Assembly (NCBI GenBank): GCA_022315425.1
Contig: JAIUPT010000020.1
Span: 2,046,001 to 2,110,000 of the forward strand
Direction of reading: 5' to 3'
From: Pseudevernia furfuracea
Taxonomy: Eukaryota; Ascomycota; Lecanoromycetes; Lecanorales; Parmeliaceae
DNA: 64,000 nt
Position 1 is the first letter of the stretch; the number at the start of each line of letters is the position of its first letter. Below, piece by piece: positions 1 to 10,024 of this stretch. Made by a program: the position numbers and the translations under genes. The notes beneath the pieces were generated by a model. It searched no databases and was not told where the DNA came from. It worked only from the letters and a program-made list of their open reading frames with translations.

Positions 1-2
1 CG

Positions 3-555
3 GACCAAGACCCAAATCGTCCAGATCGTCCATCTCACACCTTCCCTACTCCACCTTCTCAACTCCTGGATGCCAACTTTCACTTTACTCCATATTACGT
101 CCCAAATGCGGAGGCCAGCCGCTTCCCTGGACATGCCACCCCACATCTTCATAACAGTCTGCACCATCCGGCCCAGTTATTCCCAGTGCCGCGTAACCCG
201 TTTCCGGGCACTGATCCCATGATGGATGTCAGAAAGGAGGTATGTTACCATTCGTCTTTGCCGCTTTGTGTTATCTGTAAACTGATACTCTCTCACAGGC
301 CAAAAAACAGCGCTGGGTTGAAATGATTATGGGTAAGCTCCCCCAATTCTTTGCTGTTGTCAGCTTTTTATGTTTCCTTCCCCTCTTCGGCAATTCGCTG
401 ACAAGAAAATCCATGAAATAGAGCTTTTCAGAACCCAGGAAGAGACACCAAAGGGAAAGGCGGAGGAGGATCAAGATCCATACAAGATACGCCCCCGTGG
501 CGAATTGCGCAAGCTCAAGCAGCTGGCACAATTGGCTGGAGGAAAGCAGGAGTGA
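3..555 (+). CDS. 3' end of an unidentified gene (5' part outside the window)
   Basis: Three exons can be read: 3-239, 299-332 and 422-555. The introns are 240-298 (GTATGT to CACAG) and 333-421 (GTAAGC, a CTGAC branch near 398, ATAG end), and the phases close exactly. The first exon encodes a Pro/His-rich, disordered stretch. The short middle exon encodes AKKQRWVEMIM. The last encodes a charged tail with repeated Lys/Glu that ends LKQLAQLAGGKQE before a stop at 553-555. I do not recognise a domain and the N-terminus is missing, so no function is proposed. The terminal exon, with its branch site and acceptor, has a decayed second copy 250 nt downstream. Confidence 0.55.
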
Positions 556-640
556 GCGGAGGTGACGAGCTACATACAAGGAATTTGAGGATAGACACGG
601 GCAGAAAGAGAAGCAACGGCAAATGAAAAGAGGACATGCA

Positions 641-784
641 AATCGCTGAGAAGAAAACCGTGGAATAGAGCTTTTTGAAATCAAGGAAAAGGCACCGAAG
701 GAAAAGGAAGAGGAAGATGAAAACAGAAGGATCCATACAAGTCACGTACTCGTGGTGAATTGCACAAGCTCAAGTCGCTATTAT
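641..784 (+). pseudogene. Decayed duplicate of the preceding terminal exon
   Basis: Positions 641-775 align with 391-525. Both share the block around the acceptor (CGCTGA.AAGAAAA...GAATAG then AGCTTTT) and the GAATTG..CAAGCTCAAG block. The copy has lost one base before the ATAG acceptor and gained about 11 bases near 718-731. A splice to this acceptor therefore reads the first part of the exon in frame and the second part out of frame. It is either a dead tandem copy or a relic alternative last exon. Nothing else gene-like is seen between 556 and 954. Confidence 0.6.
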
Positions 785-954
785 GAGGAGACCGAGAGAG
801 CCATGAAACTCAGTCTTGCCGCTATGATCAACGAACCGGAATCGTCCCGGCAAACTGGAAGGACCAGGGTGAGTGTGCGTACATGGAAAGAACGACTTGG
901 GCGAGATCTGCCAAGTAAAAGACCATGACTCGAAGAATGGCAGGATCAAGACTT

Positions 955-1578
955 TCCTCAACATCGAAAAAGAGAAAATACCTATGCATCTTATCATCGG
1001 TGAGAATTGCTGTCCTCATAATCATTATTAGCCATACTAATTCTCCACAGGGCAAAACAAGAGCCATTGCCTTTCCAAGATTCCTCATCGCTACTACATG
1101 ACGCCAGAAGTCTATATATACATATTACTGGTCACTGGGATGAGAAGAGCATTGGCGATGTCGTCGTCAAATTTCGCTTCGAGAAGGCGGTCCTCGATAG
1201 CAAGAGCTGGTATGCTGCCGAAGACTCGTCAGAAACTTGCGTCCCTACGGATGTCAAAGCTCTGCGCAAGGAATGTCCAGAGTGCAATGTCACCAAACCA
1301 CAAGTGTTCGCATCAGGATGGATGGCTTCCTACCGCCATACTCGACGAAGTCTGAGCTGATCCAATCAGATGTGAGTCGGGGCCAGGCTTTTCCTGCGAC
1401 CAGACAATGCTGGGAGGGCATTGTCTGTGATATCTGCGGCCGATGCAATCTAAGACGACACTGGGATGCTTGGAGGTGCCGCACGGAAGGCTGCCCATTT
1501 CTTAAGGATGCTAACCCCATGGTTGAAGCTGCTGGAAACATCGCCACTGAGCGGGGACCTTACCGCCCCCGAGGCTGA
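955..1578 (+). pseudogene. Relic of an AlkB-like 2-oxoglutarate oxygenase (zinc-ribbon part only)
   Basis: A good intron is present at about 1001-1050 (GTGAGA, ACTAAT, CACAG). After it, one frame reads RSLYIHITGHWDEKSIGDVV and then a Cys pair in KECPECNVTKPQVFASGWM before stopping at 1360. A second frame continues with VCDICGRCNLRRHWDAWRCR and stops at 1578. This order of two Cys-rich modules resembles the N-terminal part of fungal AlkB-domain proteins, as I remember the family. The reading frame is broken between the modules, and the catalytic HxD...H domain is absent. I read it as a truncated, dead copy. Confidence 0.45.
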
Positions 1579-1587
1579 CTCACATCC

Positions 1588-2167
1588 ATGGAAGCCGCGG
1601 AAGTTTGGCGGCAGTTCAACCGTAAATGAAACCAGTTCATCGACACCATATACGAACATTTGCAGAGTCGTCGAAAAAGACAGCAGCTTGTACGCGAGGG
1701 GCATGGGAGCCTGGCTATCAGAGTTCGAAAATTGTCAGCAATTACTCAAAGCCGCCATGCTCATTCACGCGATGACAACTATACGGATGTTTGCGGGGTG
1801 TTCTCTCCAGCGAAAGCGACTCCTGTAAAGAAGTACAACCCTGGCAATGGCGAGTTCTACTGCCCAAGGTGTGGATCCAACTACACGCGACCGAAATCAG
1901 TCAAAGACCGCTTTCCACACTGCGTATCGAAATGTGGAAACCCGCAAGCGTTACGTTTCACGGACCATCCGACGACCAGGGCCCAGTATCCGTTCCATAA
2001 GAGGCCCACATACAGACCTATCGTCACCGTGCTGTCAGAACTCGGCCCAAATCTACCAACAAATGCTTTCCAAAACATATATAAAAAAATCAGTCGAGAT
2101 CATGAAGAAAGATGCCATTGGGCATTCGCTCCCAGATCACAAGATGGTGCTTGAGGCTATCAACGGT
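1588..2167 (+). pseudogene. Broken C2H2 zinc-finger gene
   Basis: Reading from ATG 1588 gives MEAAEVWRQFNRK, then TGA at 1627-1629, then NQFIDTIYEHLQSRRKRQQL in the same frame. That frame continues to a zinc finger around 1857-1930 (YCPRCGSNYTRPKSVKDRF, then HC..KCGNP) and a DHP motif typical of a fungal C2H2 family. Near an A7 run at 2083-2089 the likely coding frame shifts, and the continuation KKDAIGHSLPDHKMVLEAIN lies in the next frame. One nonsense codon plus one homopolymer frameshift indicate a dead gene. An alternative is a gene starting downstream of the TGA, but the frameshift would still break it. Confidence 0.5.
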
Positions 2168-2179
2168 ACAGTTCGACCT

Positions 2180-2746
2180 GTTGAGCATACAACAATTATC
2201 TTCTTTCTCGCTTGGCTCCTTCTGTTGTCATGGGGCACTGGGCATTACCGGTTCAGCTGGTATAAAAAAAATATATATAACCATATCATTGCTATCATTG
2301 TTACTGATCTCTCCTTAAATGGCACGACGTTGAAGCTCTTCAGCGCTCTTTTCCTATTTCGCTATGTACGGCTTATTTACAACCTAAAAGCCTTCCTTAG
2401 CTACCAACCAATCGCTATCCCAGAAGAACCGAGCCTAACAGCAGCGAAAGATGTCACAGTTATTGTTCCAACAGTGGAACCTTACGGAACTCAGTTCGAG
2501 GAATGTATCCAATCAATCGACTACAACGGACCTTCGAAGATTATTGTTGTCACTGCTGGACCAGGCAACTATGAGAAAGCGATCAAGAGCACACGCATGT
2601 ACACAAAAGTTGTGGTGATGAATTGCGAGCGGAGAAGTCTGAGCCATTTCTTTGGGTACACCGCCTTCCAAATAGACTTATATATGACGTACCAATATAA
2701 CGATGTGTTTTTTAACCCGAGTGCCACCAAGTCAAGTCCTTCATAG
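2180..2746 (+). pseudogene. Fragment of a family 2 glycosyltransferase (Cps1-like polysaccharide synthase)
   Basis: The translation shows hydrophobic membrane segments (TIIFFLAWLLLLSWG and FSALFLFRYVRLIYNLKAFL). These are followed by the start of a GT2 domain, VTVIVPTVEPYG...FEECIQSI and KIIVVTAGPGNYEKAIKSTR. The similarity then fades and the frame stops at 2746. The downstream DxD and QxxRW motifs needed for catalysis are missing, and there is no start codon of its own. It lies directly behind the broken zinc-finger gene and in the same frame as that gene's shifted end. It is a truncated relic, probably placed there by recombination or insertion. Confidence 0.6.
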
Positions 2747-2991
2747 TTGCGAAGAAATGCGGAAGACATAATCGTCCCAAGATTCACCTTTGCACTGAAA
2801 CTTGTTTGCTATGCCTACCCGCACCAAACAACATGAGGCTAGCCTAGAACCTAGGATGACGTCTGTCAAAATCTCAAATCCCCTCCCCCAGTAACATCAT
2901 CTCACCTCCCAAAACAACCACCCAACTTACAACTCCCCAACGATCCAAACATCAACAACAGCTTTATCATTTGCAGAACCCGTCACAAGAC

Positions 2992-3448
2992 ATGTCTCTC
3001 CTCAGGATCATTGCGACCAGAGCTCCTCGCGCCCCATTGGCTGCCACCAAGAGCGTCCGCTTTTCCACGAGCCCCTTTGCGCAGAAGGATTCCGGCTCCG
3101 CGGTCAAAGATACCATCGATTCCGTGAACAAGACCGTTGGCAATGCGGCTGTGAAGGGTATCGAGAAGGGCCGTGAGTTTCTAATCCCTGTCCTTTTCCT
3201 TTTTCTTTCCTCTTTTTCCATGCGGATAAAACAAATGCTAACCATGCCCCAACCCCGCAGAGCAAGCATCCGAAACCATCAAATCGACCGTCGGCCTCAA
3301 CGCCAAGCAAGCCGAGGGCTCCGCGAAGGAAATGTCCGGTGAGGCCAAGGGCAAGGCGTCCGAGCTGGCGGGCGAGGCCAAGGGAAAGACGCAGGAGGTG
3401 GCTGGGCAGGCCAAGGGCAAGGCGGAGGAGGTTAAAGGGAAGATGTGA
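2992..3448 (+). CDS. Mitochondrial LEA-like small protein
   Basis: Two exons, 2992-3172 and 3261-3448, give 122 residues. The intron 3173-3260 runs GTGAGT to CGCAG and is phase 1. The N-terminus MSLLRIIATRAPRAPLAATK with an RFST motif is a clear mitochondrial presequence. The C-terminal half consists of about three 11-residue repeats of the form EAKGKAxELAG / QAKGKAEEVKG, as in group 3 LEA and CsbD-like proteins. These form amphipathic helices on drying and protect membranes or enzymes. The role is inferred from the repeat class: stress or desiccation protection in the mitochondrial matrix. The start is the first ATG after a CA-rich leader. Confidence 0.75.
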
Positions 3449-4025
3449 GGGCGCCTTCTGCTAGCTACATACATGTTGTGCGCAGAGGAGGAATACACGG
3501 ACAGCAATACTTGATGGATGGTTTGTACTCCACCGAGCGAGCGATGGGGCAAAAGTCCAGCGGTTTTGGTAATTGCGAAGGGTGTGTATGATAGATCCTA
3601 TGAGGTGGTGGAAGTGAGGGACATGCGAGCAATGCGAGCGTCTTGAACCTCTCCGGACCAGAGCTTGAATATCGTCGTGATGCTATGATCTGCTATGCTG
3701 TGACCAAAGATGCCTACCCGACACCCAAGGTTCTGCAGCTTTCTATCCCACGACGATCCATCCATCTCTCACGCCCTTACAACGCCACACACACACATAC
3801 ACACTCACACATATCACTCACAAGCACACGCACACAGCGAGCTAATTGCTTTAACAGACTCAATCGTTGGGTAAATTCGGCCGGATGCTATGATGTGCTA
3901 GAGGAACCAATAACTAAGGTAGTCTAAGAGGATGCAGATGCTCACGCTATGCAGGTATGCAAATGAAAACGCAAAATGGTCCAGCCAGCGCCAGGAATAT
4001 CAATGGGGAACAATACATGCAATGA
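3449..4025. other. Intergenic region with a CA-rich simple repeat
   Basis: This 577-base gap lies between the 3' ends of two convergent genes. It holds an imperfect (CA)n tract at about 3786-3836. No coding frame is supported. Confidence 0.6.
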
Positions 4026-5434
4026 TCACTGCGTCCCAGCTGGAGGCCCCCCGGCCAACTGACTCATACAACTCAAATCAATCGTCCCATCCGCTTCGAT
4101 CTGGATCGGCGCCCCGCCAAAGTTCCCCGACGCACTGCAATTATACGCCCCGTCGAACAGCAACGGCAGCGTCGTCCACTCATTTTCCACAATCGTGTTC
4201 AGTAGATCCACAGTCCCGTTCAGCGCAATTCGGTTCGTCAGCGTGAATGCACGCATGGTGGCGTCGCTGTACCAGATGAAGTCGCCGCACATGCTAGGTG
4301 TGGATGAGGAGGAAGAGGAGGAGGAGGAGTTGAGGGCCCACCAGGTGCAGCAGCTGCCGCCGCCGCCAGGGACGCAGGAAGCAATGTCGTCGCGCGTGGC
4401 GCCGAGGTTGACGGTGTAGCGCCAGCCGTTGGAGGTCATGGCGTTGGAGACCATGAAGGTTTTGAGGGCGACGTCGAGGCCGTCGACTTCTTTGGGGAGG
4501 GAGAGGGTTTCGGAGCCTGAGAACATTCCTGTGGAGGCGAATTCGACGAAAGAGGGCATGTCGCTCATTAGCAATTCCAGGCCCGAATTCAACATTATGG
4601 CGGTGGTGCCTGTGGCGTTGTTGAGCTCGTTCTCTAGGTCGCCGATTTGGATCGATTGGGAGGATTCCGTTCCAGCGGGCCAGATGCCGCGGGCCACTGT
4701 TGGGGCTTGGTTGGCGCCCTTTAGAAGAGCTCGTCCGGCTGTGGCTGTTGCGACTAGAAGGCCTGTGAGGCCGCCAGCTTCTGGCGCGACGATGTAAGCG
4801 AGGCCGACTGTGAGGGCAAAAAGTAAGTCGCGGAGGATGAAATTTGTTTGTTGCGGTGGGTCGACTTGGTTAATTACGTCCTGGACGATAGAAAGGGCTT
4901 GGGAAGCGGCATACTGGAGAGCGTTGAACCAGGTTGTAAAGAGATCATTGATGGCTGTTAACCTTGCGGTCAGTAAGAGCCTTCTAGAGAGCGCTTTGAA
5001 TAAGTACCGTAGATCGTTTTTGTCGTGTAGGCAACATAGGGCGCGATACTTGGGTCAACGGCGAGACTGGGGTTATAGGAACAATCCTGGGTATTGATTT
5101 CGCTGCAATCAGTACCAGGAAAACCATGGGCCAGCCGCAAGTAACAAGTTGTCCAAGGCTCTGTGGGCAGACAACAAGCGGCATCATCCTCGTCACCAGT
5201 ACAAATAGCCGCAGTACGGTTCCAGCCCGTTTCTGGATCGTTAAGGTATCCTTCGAGGTTGAGCGTGTGCCAGCATGACGAGTCGAAAGAAGCCTTCAGG
5301 TCGGTACAGTTGACGAGTTGCCGAATTTTCAAGTGTAATTCAGGTAGCGGCGAGCTGTCAATGAAGCGAAGTGTGATGACAAGTGATAGAAGAGTGTATA
5401 TTGTAGACGGAGACTGTACGGGGGCAAAGAACAT
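4026..5434 (-). CDS. Secreted or membrane protein of unknown function, Cys-containing
   Basis: Exons are 5434-5008 and 4954-4026. The intron 5007-4955 (GTACTT, CTGAC, AACAG) joins TKTIY to AINDLFTTW in frame, for a total of 451 residues. The N-terminus has a hydrophobic signal-like segment (TIYTLLSLVITLRF). The first exon is Cys-rich (CTGDEDDAACCLP). The second begins with a helix, then a hydrophobic Gly/Ala segment (DLLFALTVGLAYIVA), and later has CVPGGGGSCCTWW and a nine-Ser tract. There are several N-glycosylation sites. I do not recognise a family. The fold suggests an extracellular, disulphide-bonded protein, perhaps membrane-anchored. The gene converges with the LEA-like gene. Confidence 0.7.
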
Positions 5435-8099
5435 GGTAGGGGGAAAACCCTTGCAATATCTGGCTCAGCATATAGTACGATGGCACGCTCATGGCAAGGC
5501 TGCATGCATATGTAACTCTGTAGGATGTGTATAGGATCTCGAAAGCGCGGCTCCATGACGTCGAGTGCGAGCCATTGATTGCACCCAATATCAATCATAT
5601 CGTATTCCGTTCAAAAAGGGGCCGTCGGCCACGCTTGGCGCAAAGAAGGTCACTGCTGACCGTTTCAACCTGCCAGAAAACTGGAGCTTGCTGGCGACCC
5701 TGATATTACGATAACCTGGAAGCAAGCTCAGTGAAATTAACATTGCATTGATTCGTGGCTAAAAGCGGAGGATCCACTGATCCGGCACCGGCGGCAATCG
5801 AAAGCTATTCATGGCGGTGTGGATTAGGCATCTGTATCCTTGTCCTACGGTTTTAGAGGGATATCATGTAGTAGCGTGGGATGATAGCATGGGATGCAAA
5901 ACAGACCAACGAAGCTTGCATGCCCTTAGATAGCCAAGCGCTCAAGGAAGCTTGATGTCGGATCTACGTGGGTAGCCATTTGACCCCCACGAATATCACC
6001 CTAGAAGCTTCAATGGCGCAAAGAGCTTATCTTGACCTCGCAACAAGCAGAAACAACGGTTCAGCATTTTTAAGAGACGGATGAAAGCATCCGTAGTAGA
6101 AGTTCTAGGTCAGACTGGTCTCTCGAAAGCAAAAACGGCCGCTGTTACAAAATCCCTCAATGTTTCTGGGATCAGTTGCAAGCTCCCGTTGTGGTGGAGC
6201 TCTAAGGTGGAGGGGAGTAGTATGACGGCAAGAACGAACTTATCATATATAAGTACTCGAGGTAGTATTCGTAGAGTAGAGCATCAATCTTATTGGTCCA
6301 GGTAGCAGGAAGACGAACGAAAGAAAACAGCATGGTAGAAATCCGTATTCAAACTACCAAATTCAACAAGGGTGAATCGGAGATCCTGTAATGGCTACCA
6401 GGGAATCGGAGATGAGGCATCCTTGGCTTAGTGAATGCCACGTGCAAATCCCTCAGAAGCAAATGAGAGATAATGATGTCCGTTGCAATAAGCGCGGCTG
6501 CGGACACGGTCTTTTATCTTGCGATAGCTGTCTCATGAATGATGAGCGTATCCACTTGCTCGGACACTGCGTCAATTGTCCATTTGCTATTTCAGCGCAT
6601 GTCGGATGTGCGGCTAGCATTTGCAGGCCGTCGGTATCCGTTTATATTAGTATTGATACACATTAAGAATGTTCTGGAGACATCAGAAGTGGATTCGCTT
6701 CTTATGGTGGAGTATTTTGGCTTCATTCAGGGTGGGACCCATGCTGCAACCCGCTCTGTTTTCGTCTTATCTTTAGTCAGGTATGACAGTCAGGCCGTAC
6801 GGACCAGGATCTCGATGACATATGGATGTGAGTGGCCAGCCGGATTTTCTGACTCGAAGGAGTTGCAGGCTCAAAGGGCTAGATTGGAGAGTAGCAGTGA
6901 CATACAATGTTGTTTCCCAGCCTAGCGCCACATAGTGTTTCCCTCACTGAGCTAATGATCTCTTTTGTGAATAGATATAAAGCTCAGACAGACTCTAGAC
7001 ATCTAGTGGACGCACTTGTGATCATGCTTAGTAGTAATGTCCCGTCACAATATGATTTCCCCAACCTCCATTCCCACGGTGGGGGAAAGCTGAGGGGTAA
7101 GTTCCGACGGCTGATGCTTGCTCTTCCCTCCATTTTCCCCTCCAAGACTACCCATAGGTGCACGGAGGCGGGAAAAGTCAGAGTGAATATGAAGGGTTGT
7201 GTTTTATGATGAAGAGGAAAGGAGGTGCTGGGTTTGTTGAAGATTTTAACGTCGTGCTGCGCTAGGCTGAATTGGGGATGGTATGATTTTGGCTTGGCAC
7301 ACATCTGACTGATGGCTGTCTAGAGAAGGGACGGGTTTGCTAACCGCTACGACTCAACCAAAAGGTGATCACTGAGGATAAGTCACTACAATGGACTATA
7401 TACATCAGTTGTAGACTTGTCGGCGTACGACCGCTCACCCATCTTGTCTCGCGGTCAATGTCTTGAAACCATGCTCAGCTATTGTGGGTTCTGTACTCAT
7501 ATCATGATAATAAAGATTCTATTATCAGATAATACTTGCGTTTGTCAGGGAAAATGATTAGATTTTGATTGATTCCACTATACTCTAAGCCTTCAAATCT
7601 GCTTCTCTGATGCTTCCCTCATTCTATAAATGATTTCCTTTTAATGGCTTGTGCAAGCGTGCATATGCATCTCAAACCTCGTCTATCAGTGCCTTCTGCT
7701 CCTGTAGTCAAGCTCTTGTATGTGTCTCGCTCAACTTTGTCCAAGAGCGGTCGAGCTTGGGAGAGCCGGCTGGCTATGCTTGTTCCTCTAGGTTGTCAAT
7801 ATCTCGCCCTTTATACTAGCTGGTCCTCGCTTAGAATCAAGCCACTGAGTCCCATCCGGCGTCAACTGAACCAACGGTTTGGTAAGGCTCATGATTGAGC
7901 GTCCAATCATCATGGAATTCCCCTGTCCTTCCACAGTCTCGAACATCAGACGTTGTGCAGCAGCATTTTCTACTAGTGTGACTGCCACGTTAATCTAGTC
8001 CAGGGGCAGGTAGAGTATCCTTATTTACCTACCTAAGCGTGAGGATTCCTTCATGATATGCCGTGATTCGTAACATAGATCGATGTTGGAGACATCGAG
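5435..8099. other. Gene-poor region
   Basis: No frame in this 2.7 kb stretch shows a recognisable domain or consistent exon structure. A minus-strand frame at 7988-7788 (VTLVENAAAQRLMFETVEG...) looks protein-like but ends at a stop after 66 residues, has no good start, and matches no family I know. It may be another relic. The first part must contain the promoter of the minus-strand gene that starts at 5434. Confidence 0.4.
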
Positions 8100-8116
8100 G
8101 GAGCCGAAAGACACGG

Positions 8117-8270
8117 TGCCGTGATGATGCCATTGAGTATACTCATGGGAATTCTCTAGGAGATGCTTTGAATTAGTATAGATGTTGATGTGGTCGAACG
8201 CGTTCAGGAAACTTGCGCCTCGCCTGCAGACAATCTGAGCAGCGCGGACTACTGCGGTGAGCTGAGCGCG
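8117..8270 (-). pseudogene. RNase H-like fragment with catalytic residues lost
   Basis: The minus strand reads RAQLTAVVRAAQIV, then HINIYTNSKHLLENSHEYTQW, then HHHG. This matches the RNase H core pattern (RAELxAV, IYTDSKYV, W, NGW) in order and spacing. Both metal-binding acids are changed: the Glu of RAEL is Gln and the Asp of YTDSK is Asn. Upstream (8270-8520) the sequence is broken by stops, and I see no convincing first strand with the DGA motif. I infer a dead copy. A distant alternative is a diverged non-catalytic RNase H fold. Confidence 0.4.
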
Positions 8271-9023
8271 TCAGATAGTATGCGAGTCATCAGATGCTAA
8301 CGTGCTACCAAAACCCTACTTCTTGAGACCGTCAAGGGACTTGAAATGGACACGGTAACCTGCTTGAGGAGGATCGTCTTCAATGGTCTCGCCCCTGTGA
8401 CCATGTACACCGAGTTAGGCAAGAACGCGCCATCTCCTGTTTGTGTATAAGCATAGGCAGACACGAAAAACCATCGCGAAACACCTCCACCTCCACCTTC
8501 AAAAGCACAAGTCTTACGTTGTCCACTGAGAAGACAGAAGACTTGTCTTGAATGCTATCGGCAAAGCTGACCTCAGGTTCATACTCTTGCTCGTGCCCTC
8601 AGAGATGATTGCGTTGAACGGAAGGGACTTTCCGTCCGCATAAAGCAGGCTGAGTTCGACAGCAGTCTTTCTTCGCAGGATGGCAGTCAAATGTATGGCG
8701 CCGAGTGCAAAGACTTTAGGTGCGGCGTTTATCATATTGTGGATTGTGTGACTCATGTTGATTGTCTTTTGTGAGCGGTTGAGGCACAACTGCAGTAGAG
8801 GGTTGAGAGGAGTGTGCGCAGTGAGTCTTCAGTTCGTGGAGTCCACAGCGGGCTTGTTCGAGATCAATGGAGAAAAATGTCACAGTGATAGGACGGAAAA
8901 TCCGAGAATAGGCCACAGCCGGTAACGAAAAGGAAAGTCGAATGCTGCGGCTACGCCGCAAGGAGATGAAGAAAGTTGTTTGTTTTAGGAAGACAAGATC
9001 AGGTGTGACGTAGACGGACAACT
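8271..9023. other. Region between two gene relics
   Basis: Minus-strand frames at 8789-8514 and 9021-8716 are open but show no family features. They may belong to the same decayed gene as the RNase H-like fragment. No promoter or RNA gene is evident. Confidence 0.35.
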
Positions 9024-9280
9024 GGTGTCAGTAAACTTCGTCCGAACGTGGTTCTCTACGGGGAAGAGAGCCCTAACGACGAATCAATTGGACGAATGAC
9101 GGAACCGGATGTACGGAAAAGTCCAGATCTCGTTTTGGTGGTAGGAACATGCCTGAAGGTCCTCGAGGCGAAACGACTAGCAACAGAGCTCTGTCGCGCT
9201 GCGAAAGCTCGGGGGAGGAATTACTGTCTGGATCAATAAAGAGGCACCGCCGTCTAATTTCACGTTTATCTTTGATTTAG
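9024..9280 (+). pseudogene. Sirtuin (Hst3/Hst4-like) C-terminal fragment
   Basis: The frame reads SKLRPNVVLYGEESPNDESI, then DLVLVVGTCLKVLEAKRLA, then AKARG. These are the RPNIVLYGE and GTSLKV blocks of the NAD-binding domain of Hst3/4-type histone deacetylases. An extra A at about 9216 shifts the frame. Skipping it restores GITVWINKEAPPSNFTFIFD up to the TAG at 9278. The catalytic His, the zinc Cys and the N-terminal GAG motif are absent. The Ser of GTSLKV is Cys here. It is a truncated and frameshifted relic. Confidence 0.7.
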
Positions 9281-10024
9281 CAATTCTGGGGCGATTGCGA
9301 TGGTTATATCTCATTTTTGTCCAACTGAAACAACGACTACCTTCACCTTCTATCGCTGTTTTTTGCCTTTTCGTATGAAGGTGGTTGCGTTGACGAAATA
9401 CTGTCACAGCCCGGTTCCAGCCTGCCCACAACGTACACGTCTCAAAAGGCCTAGCACGACTTCGTATGGCCTACACATGTAGACTTTACAACTTACATAA
9501 CCATGTTTAGGACCCTATCAAACGACATGACGACATGGCTCCAAGCCTCATTGGGAGGATCAGGTTGGGAATGCGAGATACGTGATGAGAGGGTTGAGAA
9601 GAGCTTGGTTGTGAGGGTTCAAGAGTTTGTGATGGAAGATTTTGAAGATCAGTAAGGGAATGATGGGGACGGAGAGGGAGAGTAAGGCTAAGGGAGGGGC
9701 TAAGGGGAAGTCATAGATTGGAAATTCGATGAGGGGAGGCAGAAGTTGATGAGCAGGTGTAGATACATACTCGAAGGCAGTTGAATCTTGCTGTCTTGTT
9801 CCTCTTGGAGTACATGCGAAAGAAGATGCTCGAATCGTTTCGGCAATACGCTATCTTGCTGTCATCATTACCACTGGCTTGAAGAAAATACCACAATGTT
9901 TGCCTTCGTCTTTGTCTCCATTGTCCTCAAAAATGCTCCCAGCCGTCAATCTGCATCGCCTTTTGCTTAAAGCCCCTAACGTCCCCATGCGGATTCTGTT
10001 CGTCAAGGAAGTCCAACAACCATC
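9281..10024. other. Intergenic region
   Basis: No supported gene. It probably contains the promoter of the gene that starts at 10025. Confidence 0.5.

Noticed and set aside
3786..3836. CRISPR-like or structured repeat
   Set aside because: Simple CA-rich microsatellite in a eukaryotic genome; no spacer structure.
7788..7988. Minus-strand frame VTLVENAAAQRLMFETVEG as a gene
   Set aside because: Protein-like but short, without ATG start or recognisable family; mentioned only inside the gene-poor region.
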